Of a DNA stretch of 64,000 nt, positions 37,401-49,400 are shown piece by piece. The notes below the pieces were generated by a model. The model worked only from the letters and a program-made list of their open reading frames with translations, was not told where the DNA came from and did no database searches. How positions within the stretch are numbered: the first letter of the stretch is position 1; every line of letters starts with the position of its first letter. A program made the position numbers and the translations under genes. This DNA is from Myotis daubentonii (Eukaryota; Chordata; Mammalia; Chiroptera; Vespertilionidae): positions 58,714,859-58,778,858 of the forward strand of contig NC_081852.1 of the NCBI RefSeq assembly GCF_963259705.1, read 5' to 3'.

Positions 37401-40400
37401 TTAAATAGACAAAACAAAACATGTCTGTTGATGGGATTTGGCCCCTAGTATGATCATTTGACCCCTGAATTTGTATCCCCATCCTGCCTTTTACTAGCTC
37501 TGTTACCTTGGGCAAGTCGCTTAATTTCTCTCTCAAGAGGAGAATACACATTCTTAAGAAAGCGCACATGGAACATTTTCCAGGATAGATCATATGTTAG
37601 GCCACAAAGTCTCAACAAATTCAAGAAGACAAAAATTATATCAGGGTGTGTTTTTGTTGTTGTTGTTTTTAGTAATAGTGGTATGAACTTAGAAATCATT
37701 AACAGGAGGAAAGTTGGAAAATTCACAAATAGGATATTAACACTCCTGAACAATCAAAGGATACCACAGAAATACTTAGGATCATGACGCTATACTGAAC
37801 AATTATATGAGAACAAATTGGACAATTTAGAAGAATAAATTCTTAGAAACCATACAACCTACCAATACTGAATTATGAAGAAACGGAAAATCTGAGCAGA
37901 CCAGTGAGTAAGATTGAATCATTAAGCAAAAACCTCGCAACAAAGCCCAGGGCCAGATGGTTTCACTAGTGAATTCTACCAAACATTTGAAGAATTAATG
38001 CCAATGTTTCTCAAGTTCTTCCAGAACACAGAAAAGGAGGAAACACTCCCAAACTCATTTTATGAGGCTCTGATACCACTACAAGGAAATAAAACTACAG
38101 GCCAATATCCCTGATGAATGTGGATGCAAAAATTCTCAAGAAAATACTAACAAACTAAATGTAACAGTATCACACACCATAATAAAGTTGGATTTATCTA
38201 TCAGGTGGAAGAATCATTCAACATATACAAATCAATAAATGGGACATCCTGGATTAATAGAGTGAAAGATAAATATCATAATCTAATAGATGCAGAAAAA
38301 GCATTTGACAAAATTCATTCTTTTATATAAAAACTCTCAACAAATGAGGTATAGAAGGACTGTACCTCAGCATAATAAAGGCAATAATAACAAACCCACA
38401 GCTAACAGCATACTCAATGGTGAAAACTTAAAAGCTTTTCCTTTAAAATCAGGAACAAGACTTTGGTGCCCACTGTCACCATTCCTATTTGTCATAGTAC
38501 TGGAAGTTCTAGCCAGAGCAATCATGAAAGGAAAATAGAAAGCATCCAGATTGGAAAGGCAAAAGTGAATTTGTCTTTGTAGATGACATAATGTTGTATA
38601 TGGAAAATCCTAAAAACACTCCATCAAAAAACTGTTAGAACTAATAAATGAGTTCAGTAAAATTGCAGAATATAAAATCAACCTACAAAAATCAGTTGCG
38701 CTTCTGTACAATAACAACAAACTGCTAAAAAATAAAATAATCTCTTTTACAATAGCATCACAGACAGTAAAATCCTTAGGAGTAAAATTAACCAAGAAAG
38801 TGAAAGATCTGTACACTGAAAACTGTAAGACATTGATGAAAGAAATTGAGAGGACACAAATAAATGGAAAGATAGCCCATGTTCATGGATAAAAAAATTA
38901 ATATTCTCAAAATGTTTATAATACTACCCAAAGCCATATATAGATTCAGTGCAATCCCTATCAAAGTTCTAGTGGCATTTTTCACAGAAATAGACAAAAG
39001 CAATTCTAATGTTTGTATGGAACCATGAGACCCCCAATAGCCAAAGCATTTCTGAGAAAGAAGAACAAGGCTGGAGGCATAACACTCTCTGATTCCAAAC
39101 CTTACTACAAAGCTATAGTAATCAAAACAATATGGCACTGACATAAAAACAAACACATAGATCAATGGAATCGAACTGAGAGCCCAGAAGTAAACCCACA
39201 TATAGTCAACGACAGCTGTTGTATAACTAGTATAGTCTGTTATAAGATGAATAAAATTCTGTAGATTATATTTGACAAGGGTGTCAACAATACATTATGG
39301 GGAAAGGGTAATCTCTTCAATAAATGGTGCTGGAAAAATGGAATAGGCACATGCAAGAAAGTTAAATTGGACCCGTCTTATATAAAAATTAACGCAAAAT
39401 GGATTAAAAACTTAAATGTAAGATCTGAAACTTTATAATTACTCCTATAAGAAAACATAGGGAAAATGCTCCATGACATTGGTCTTGGCAATGATTTTTT
39501 GGGTGTGATTCCCAAAACGAGCAAGAAAAGAAAAAGTAAATAAGTAGGAGTAGATTAGACAAACTTTCTGCACAGTAAGAAAAAAATATTTTTTAAATCA
39601 ACAAAATAATAAGACAAGCTGTGGAATGGGAGAAGATATTTGCAGACATGTATCTGATAAGAAGTTAATATTCACGATATGTAAGGAATTTATACAACTC
39701 AACAGCAAAATATAATTTGAGTAAAAAGTGGGTAAAGGACCTAAAGAGACATTTTTCCAAAGAAGATATACAAATGGCCAACAGGTACATACATAGGTGC
39801 TCAACATCAGTAATCATCAGGGAAATGCAAATCAAAACAACAATGCAATGTCACTTCCTACCTGTTAGAATAGCTGTTATAAAAAGGTAAGAGATAAGTG
39901 TTGATAAGGATATGGAGAAAACGTAACCCTTATACACTGTTGGTGGGAACGTAAATTGGCCTGGCCATTATGGGAAACAGTATGGAAGTTCCCCAAAAAT
40001 TAAAAATAGAACTATGATATGATCCGGCAATCCCATTTATGGGTATAGTAGTATATCTGAAGGAAATGAAATCACTATTTTGAAGAGATATCTGCACTTA
40101 CATATTCATTGCAGCATTATTAACAATAATGAAAACATGGAAACAATCTAAATGTTCAGTGAGGATGAATGACTAAAGAAAATGTGTGTTTGTGTGTGTC
40201 ATGGAACATTATTCGGACATGAAAAAGAAGGGAATCCTGCTATTTGCGACAGTATGATGAACCCTGAGGGCATTATGATTAAGTGAAATAAGCCAGACAG
40301 ACAAAGTACTACATGATCTCACTTATGTGCGGAATCTGGAAAAGTCAAATTTCTAGGAATAAAGAGTTGAGTGGTGGTTACCAGGACTCGGGGCAAAGAA

Positions 40401-43400
40401 GATGTTGTTCAAAAGGTACAAATGGAATAAGTTTGGGGGATGTAATGTACAGCATCATAACTGTAGCTAACAATAATGTATAATTGAAATTTGCTAAGGA
40501 AGTAGATCTTAATGTTCTCACCACACTCACAGACACACACACGGAGGAATTATGTGAGGTGATAGATGTGTTAACCTTAACGTAATCAGCTCGCTGTATA
40601 CACACACACATATACCAAGTGATCACGTGGTGCACCGTAAAATTTACTCATATTACTCATCAATTTTATCTCAATAAAGTTGGGGAGGAGAGAAATATTT
40701 TTCTCTTTGATATTAAACTTTTTTGGATTCAGCATTCATGTCTCTCTCTTCTGTAATAGATTCTTATTTAATTACTGTTTCCTGTGAATGACTTAACTAG
40801 TTGGCAGTATCTTCTCCAAAATTATCAGTGTTAGGACAAGGTCTGTTTCAGGAATGGCCTTGGATAGAAATAGTGGGGTTGGGATGGAGGAAAAAAGGAC
40901 TATGCTTTCCTTGCCTTAAAAGTTTAAATCACTACCTCTCTGGGGAGTTGCTCTGATACCTTTGTTGTTAAAAGTAAGGGAAAAAACAATTTAAATCCTC
41001 ATTGGCTCATTCTACAGGAATTGTAACATATAATGAGAAACCTGCTTTCTCTGTATTTACACACATCCACATAAACAGGTCAAATCTCAAAACTCTGGGA
41101 AGCTGTCCACATTTTTCCACATAAGAAATTTGTGATTTTTCAATATATTAAGTTGAGGCTTGAAAGACTTTTTTTTTCCCCCCCAGCCAGGTTCTGTCTT
41201 TATTCTGTTACATCTGTATTTATACCAGTTGATTTTAATCCTATCCGTTCTATTCCAAAGGTTAGGGCGTTTGTTATCTCCATTCCAAGGTCACGACTCT
41301 ATTGTTCTGTTAAGCTACAAGGAAGTAACTGAAGGAGATTATCCTAAATAAAGATTATGTAGCTTAAGCGTGATTGGCACTTAGTTAAGGAGTTTTACTG
41401 ATTTATTCCCTTCCTTAGTCCTGTTAATCCCTAACTCCAGGGAAAAATCCCCACCTGGGGAAACAACCTTTCTTGGAGAGGTGACCTTGGTTAAAACACA
41501 TAGTGCTAAGAAGGGGAGCAAACATATTAAGAACAGTATGCCATATACACCAGGTCCCTTGAAACATACGCTGTGCAGATGTTTCTTCCCTTCAGCGACT
41601 GTGTCAAGCAGCAAGGATGGACTGGCTTCCGGCACATAATAAAGGCCATATCTAACAAATCCACACCCAACATTATATGTACTCAGTGGGCAAATTGAAA
41701 AGTGTTAAGATCAGGAACAAAATAGGAATGTCTACTTTCATCACTCTTATTCAACATGGTATTGGAAGTTCTAGTCACAGTGATCAGAAGAAATAAAAGC
41801 CATCCAGATTTTGGGTGGGGCGGGGCGGGGGGAGAAAAATTCAATATTTGCAGATGACATGGATCTATATAGAGAGAACTTTAAAGATTCCATCAATAAA
41901 CTACTAGAACGTATAAATGAATTGAAAGACTTTTTTGTTTGTTATGTAATAAATTTAGACCTGTAAATTTTCAAAATTCTATAGATTACCAAGAATGGCT
42001 TTACCTTAAAGCTCCATCTAGCTGAAGACTCGTTGTTACAAATAGTATGTTTAATTATTTGACATGCTTTGGTCAGAGTCAACTACTAATAGATATTTTA
42101 ATTCAGCTGCATGACTTGGAATTATAAAAGCCTACAAAATTACAGTCTTATAAGCCCACCTTGACTTCGGGAACATTCTTGTTTAAATTGTCAAAATGTT
42201 TTCCTTGATAGGGTGACTTTACAAGGACAGGGGAAAGGAAGTTAGCAGGAGTCATGAAAGACGGTGTTAACTCCGCAAATAGGTATTACCTGAATCGATT
42301 TAAGGATGCTTATAGGCAAGCTGTCATAGGTAAGAAACGTAAAAGCCTTTTTTTTAAATTTGTTGTTCCTTCTGTGACTGTTTTACGGAAACCAACATTA
42401 TTAACATAGTTCATATGTTTTATAATATACTTATACTTCTATATTGAGCATCTTACCAAATGAATCAAATTCAAATTTTTAGGAGATTAGAACTTGACAA
42501 ATTTTTTAGGCTGGGGCAACAAAAGAAACCACTCGTTTCCATATGTATTTGTCAGTTTGCTGTTCATGTAACAGAAAGCATGGTTGAGGCTCCTGAAATA
42601 TGAAATAAGAGACCCTAAAACCTCTTCAACTAAAAACTCCACATTCTATTTGTTTTTCCGTTACTCAAGGCTGAGAGATGTAACAAGATGATTTTCTTTC
42701 TTTCCATGGCATCGTATGTTCTTGCTGTGGACAAAAACACCATCCTTTCTTTCCATGGGTGTGATTAAATAGCATATTAAAGAGAATTACATTAAGCCCT
42801 ACCTGTTTTGGCTCAGTGAATAGAGCGTCGGCCTGTGGACTGAAGGGTCCTGGGTTTGATTCCTGTCAAGGGCACATGCCCAGGTTTCAGGCTCAATCCC
42901 CAGAGGGGGGCATGCAAGAGGCAGTCAGTCAATGATTCTCTCTCATCATTGATGTTTCTATCTCTCTCTTCCTCTCCCTTCCTCTCTGAAATCAATAAAA
43001 CTATTTTTAAAAAATTTATCCTACCCAATTCAGTCCTTTTTTTTTTGAAGAGTAAATGGAGGGTAGATTGCCCAGTAGAATTCATGTGTTGGCATGTTTT
43101 AAATTTAATTTTTATTAAAATATTACCTTATAGTATTTAAATAAACACATAATGTTGTGGATTAGAACCAAATGCAACACTTTATCTTATGGTCTCAGAC
43201 TATTTTTTAAATCCTGTTTTTAAACTTGATATTTATCATTCATAAAATAATGGGGCCTAGACACAGGCCAGTTAGTAATTTGAGAAGTCTGGTGTAAAGA
43301 AGTTTGGTTCATTTGCCATAGATGGGGGTGTGCTGACTGGAAAACTGGATTTTTAGCACATTATTACAGAAAAGTAAGATATCTTCCTTCTGTTGGTCGA

Positions 43401-46400
43401 TCTGGTGACTCAGTTATGTCCTTGAGGACTCAGGTTTTGTCCCTTTTGCAGTTTGATCTCTTCAAGGTTGAGACAGAGGCCCATAGCAGACTGGGCTATT
43501 GCTTCCCCTTATAGTGATAGCAGTGGCAGATCTTTCCCGGAAGCCCCCTCCAGTCTCATTGTCCCAAACAACTATAGGGAATGGGATTATAATGACTTGT
43601 TAAAGTTTAAACCACATGCCACACTAGGAAGAAGTTAGCTAGTCTATTTAGATCTGTTTTAAAAAATGTTTTTCTTGATTTCAGAAAAATATGTTTATAT
43701 TGATTTCAGAAAAGAAGGGAGAGAGAGAGAGAGAAACAATGATGAGAATCATTGATCAGCTGCCTCCTGCACACCTCCCACTGCGGATCCAGCCTGCAAC
43801 CCAGCCATGTGCCCTGACCTGGAATCAGACCATGACCTCCTGGTTCATGGGTCGACGCTCAACCACTGAGCCACATCAGCTGGGCTTATTTGTCTTTTTA
43901 TTGAGTTATAGGGATTCTGGATACAAGTCCATTATTAGATAGGTGATTTATAAATATCCTTTCCCATTCTGTGAATTCTCTTTTCACTATCATGTTATTT
44001 CCCTTTGAAATACAGAAGTTTTTTATTTTTATTTTTATTTTTTAGCAGTTATGGTGGGTAGTTACATCCTAGGCCAGTATCTTTTTTTTTTTTTTTAATT
44101 TATTGATTTTTTTCCAAAGAGGAAGGGAGAGGGATAGAGAGTTAGAAACATCGATGAGAGAGAAAATATTGATCAGCTGCCTCCTGCACATCCCATACTG
44201 GGGATATGCCCGCAACCAAGGTACATTCCCTTGACCGGAATTGAACCTGGGACCCTTCAGTCTGCAGGCCAACACTCTATCCACTGAACCAAACCGGTTA
44301 GGGCAGAAGTTTTTTATTTTAATGATGTTCAGTTTATCTGTTTTTTCTTTTGTTTGTGATGTTAGTGTCCATCCCCCCCCCCCAACACCCCCCCCTACAC
44401 TCCCCGCCCCCCAACACCAAATAAAAAACTAAAAAACCCATGTCTAATCCAGGTCTCAAAGATTTATTCCTATGTTTTCTTAGAGTTTTATGGTTTAGGT
44501 CTTCATTCTCTTTTGTTTTTTAAAAAAATGTATTAGGAAACTAAGATGATGATAGATATTGACACTTTCTACTCTAGATTTGATGCAAGGCATTCCAGTG
44601 ACAGAAGATCTTTATTCCATATTTAACAAAGAGAAAGAGCATGAAGCTTTGCATAAGGAAAACCAGAGAAGTCACCAGGAACTGATTAGCCAGCTTTTAC
44701 AAAGTTACATGAAGTTACTGCTGCCTGATAATGAAAAGTTCCACGGGGGCTGGGCCCTCATTGACTGTGATCCCAGGTAATGAGTGATGTCCTGCTAACT
44801 AATGTGCTTACATTTCTGATAAGTTTTCTGTAATTAATGCTAGGACTTATCCATAAAGCCGTGGGCATGGATGCATGGCACTTTTCAAGTACAGAGCTGA
44901 CACTAAAAACTCAGTAATGAGAACTATTTTAATGCAATCCTATATAATAAAAGCCTAATATGCTAAGTGTCCGGTCAACTGGTCGGCCATTCAACCAATC
45001 AAAGCGTAATATGCTAATCGCTCATTATTATGTGCACTGACCACCAGGGGGCAGTCGACCATTCGCTATGATGTGCATTGACCACCAGGGGGTAGATGCT
45101 CCGACTGGTAGATTAACCTGCTGCTGGGGTCTGGCTGGTCGGGATTGAGCGAGACGGGCCAGACATGCCCTGGGGCCCTCCAGCAGTCCCTCCCTGGCTG
45201 GCCAACCTCCTGCGTCCCTCCCCAGCCCTGATCGTTCACCACCTGGCCTGTACCCTCTCGCAATCGGGGACCCCTTGGGGGATGTCAGAGAGCCGGTTTC
45301 AGCCCTATCCTGCAGGCCAGGCCTAGGGACCTCACTGGTGCACGAATTCGTGCACTGGGTCTCTAGTAATTGATATAAAAAACAACTGTAAAACTATGGT
45401 TCGCTAGTGGCTGTGTGGGTTTTCCCCCCTCAGAATCTAGGTTTATTGTATTAATGCACATAACTCAGTGGATAGAGCATTGGCCTACGAAATGAAGGGT
45501 CCTGGGTTCGATTCTGGTCAAGGGCACGTATCTCGGTTGCAGGCTCCATCCCCAGCCTGGGGCACATGCGGGAGACAATCAATCAATCCCTCTCACATGG
45601 ATATTTCTCTGTGTCCCTCCCTCTCCTAAGAATCAATGGAAAAATATATTCTGGTGAAGGCTAACAAAATATATATATTGCACTGAAAAATTTTTTTTAA
45701 TTGTTTGAAGTATTACATATGTCTCCTTCCCTAAGGGCAACCTCCCACCACCCCAGTCTCTGGATATATTTTTCTTTCTTTCTTTATTGATTAAGGTATT
45801 ATATATGTGTCCTTATCCGCCCATTGACCCACTCATGCCCCCACCCCCCTGGTGTGTGTGTCCATTGGTTATGCTTGTATGTGTGCATACAAGTCCTCTG
45901 GTTGATCTCTTATCCTCCCTCACCCTCCCCTACCTTCCCTCTGAGGTTTGAGCATCTGATCGATACTTCTGTCTCTGGATCAGTTTTTGTTCATCAGTTT
46001 ATGTTGTACATTATATTCCACAAGTGAGATCATGTGATATTTATCTTTCTCTCACGGACTTATTTTGCTTAGCATAATGCTTTCCAGGACCATAATGCTG
46101 TTGCAAATGGTTAAAAAAAATTTTTTTAAATATATTTTTATTGATTTCAGAGGAAGAGAAACACCAAAGATGAGAAGGAATCATTGGCAGCCTCCTGCCC
46201 GCCCCCTACTGGGGACAGCCTGCAACCCGGGCATGTGCCCTTGATCAGAATTGAACCCAGGACCCTGGAGTCCGCAGGCCAAGGCTGTATACACTGAGCC
46301 AAACCGGTTAGGGTGGTTAAGAATTATCTTGATGGCTGTTGGCAACCACTTAAATATCGCACTGGAACCAGCGGCAGGTCTAGCGGGATGCGCATGCGCA

Positions 46401-49400
46401 CTGGACGGTGCGCAGCGGAAGTGGCCCGCCATGACGTGTTCCGGGGCGGGGCGTGGCGCGGTTCAATCACGCGGTCGGTGCACGGGTGCAGTTTGGTGCA
46501 GACGGTTCACGCGTGGGGTTGGGTGCAGCGGCTCTGACAGCTTTGACTCCTCGAGAGACAAACGGACGCCCCGACCAGATGCCGCGGCCCTACAAGCCCT
46601 TGCCGGGCGCCCGGCGGCCCGACCGCATCGCAGAGCACGTTGCTGAGTTGGATCGCTTGACGACAACGCTCAAGATGGTTCTCCTTTTGGCCGGGCTTAC
46701 GCTGAAAGCTCCGGTGGCGTTGTATTTTTATTCGAAAATAGTCCTTTTTCAAAGCCTCCTGTTAATGTCCCCTGAGGACAGCGGCTTTTACGCCCTCGTC
46801 GTGGCGGTGATCGGCCTCCACCTACTGATCTGCGGCTTTGTTTTTGTTCTGTGGCCGGAGGACGGCTGGCCCGGGTGGCGCGGGCGGAAGCGCTAGACGC
46901 AGCCGCCTTTCCTCCGCGTCCAGAGCAGTCAGTGGTGAGGCCCACGCCTGACTGATGTAAATATTGTCAACAATGGTAAAATATTTCCGTGTTAAAATGT
47001 CTTGTGACGTAATTTTCGTGGCTTGGCTGGAGCAACGCTTTTCGGAGTGCCCGTAAGTACAGGCCAGAGCCGGACCCGCGCTGGCTTCCCCGGATGCAGG
47101 GTGCTTGTCTGGGACTGATGACGGCCCCGCCATCTTAGGTCACTCATTGCATTTTCGGCGAAAATTGAGAATTTATTTTAGGTTAAGACTGTTAGCTACA
47201 CTACAACAAGGTGCTGCACTTGGGGGTTTTGGTAGTTTTCTCCGCAGGCAGCACGGGTTCTACATGACCTCATCCTGACGCAGGTTAAATGTGACTCCAG
47301 TTCCATCTGCAAAGGGTGTTTTGCAGTATTTTGATAAACAGGCAAACAGGTGTGTAATTCTAAGGCAGAATTACGCATTTGTATAGAGCAGTGATGGCGA
47401 ACCTTTTGAGCTCGGCATGTCAGCATTTTGAAAAACCCTAACTTAACTCTGGTGCAGTGTCACATAAATTTTTTGATCTTTGCAACCATAGTAAAATAAA
47501 GACATATTTTTGATATTTTATATATTTAAATGCCATTTAACAAAGAAAAATCAACCAAAAAAGAGTTTGCGTGTCACAGGTTCGCCATCACTGGTATAGA
47601 CACTTTTGGGACTAATCTAAGAAGCCAGATTAATTTCCACCTTTTGTTTGGAAAGGCTGTTATTAGGTGAATATCATGTAAAATCCTTTCAAAGGATGCA
47701 TTCTGCAGAGTAAAATACTGTGCAGTGTCATTTTGAAGATCAGGTTATGAGAGTAAATCATTTAGACTGTTTCTTCCTTCTGAACCTCACATTTTTTTCT
47801 TTTCAATTCCCCTTTCCCCCCATTATCCACTTCCCCCTCCTCCTTGGCTGTGAGAAGGCATCTCTCTTCAACTCATCCTTTCTTCCACCCTCCCAAACTA
47901 GATTCTTTTTTAAATATCCAAATGGATAGATTGTGTCCTACTTCTGAAATTAAATGTATGCATTGATTCTTCCCCTCCCCCCATCTTTTATCACAGTGGT
48001 TCTCCTTTAAAAATAAGCTTGGCAAAAATGTAGATGAAAGTAAAAATATGTAATTGCCTGTGTCATGTTTGTTTAGCCTCATTGATGCTACTCACAGAGA
48101 TGTGGATGTGCTGTTACTGCTTTCTAACTCTGCCTACTACGTTGCCTAGTAAGTTGCTTATTGATTTAAAGCTTTAAATTTTGTTTTAAAATTTGAGTAA
48201 ATTTCCATTTTAGGAAATTAAGAATTGGGTTTTATTTTTTTTTTAAAGAAATGTCATTGAACCCCTTTACCTTACATAACTGTTACGTCAGACTTCCTTT
48301 TTTTAATTTGAAAATGATTTTGAGTTATATCCCAGGTTTTGGTGTATTTCACATATTTTTATTGTTAGTGACCATATAGTATTGTTTTATTATTATGCCA
48401 TAAATGATTTCCCATTGTTGGGCATTAAAAGGATTCCCTTTTTTGTAGTCTCGTTTTGCTGTTGTGAATGACACAGCAGTCTTTGTACAGATAACTGCGT
48501 GCAAGGTTATCATTTGGTTATAGTGATGAATTACAAGGGCTTCTTCATGGCCTTGCCAGAGCTGAGGGTTGTTCCCCCCACCTTGTGTGAACTGTTTTTT
48601 CTTGTCATTGGCCTGGGTGCCTATTGGCATTGATCACATTGATTTGGATATAATTTATCTGCTGTATTATTCCCAAATACATAGCTTCAGAATACATGTC
48701 TCTATTTTTAAATTTCCTTTTAGGTTAAGGTTTAAGTTTATCTTTTTTTTTTCCCCAAAATGTTTATAAAACAAATTATTTTTGCTGTAAATTTTAGTGT
48801 AAGATCTATAAACTGATTTTAACTATTGAACTATGTATGTTATCTCATTACATCTAACTGAAAAATAACTGTATTGTGCTACAGATTTTAACTGCATAGT
48901 AGTTGCTACTATTATACTTCAGCTATAAGATAAATACGCTTTTGATTTTAATAATTTTTAATCCCTTTTCCTTTAGTTATGATGATGAAGTTGATAAAGT
49001 AAACCAGTATCAACGACTAAGTCTAGAAGACCTGGAAAAAATAGAAATAGGTAAATTTAAAGATACTAATCAAGTCATAGAAAGCAAATACTGTTTCTTC
49101 CAAGAGTAGGTCAAGCTGTTTATGCAACCAGCATAGCACCTTACTAGAACCAGAGAGGGGTATTCCCAGTGGTGTTTTGTAGGTCTCCCTTCTATTCTTT
49201 AGAGATTAATGAATATAATCCAATAGTAAGTGTCTATTTTATTATCTTGTGAAGATTAAACCAGAGATCAAGAAAGTTTACATATTTGAGGCTGAAGTAC
49301 TAGTATTTAGTTTTATCAAACCAAACTGTCACACTAAGCTTATGTGCTTTTGTTTAGATTGTGAGGAAAAATGTGCTAAATAACCTAATGGATGAATGTG

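Noticed and set aside
38290..38538. ORF with a reverse-transcriptase-like block as a host gene
   Set aside because: It is the decayed ORF2 of an old truncated L1, with stops on both sides.
46453..46896. 147-residue reading frame starting at the upstream ATG 46453
   Set aside because: The VMA21-like part begins at 46579; the upstream 42 codons have no resemblance and lie in CpG-rich promoter sequence.
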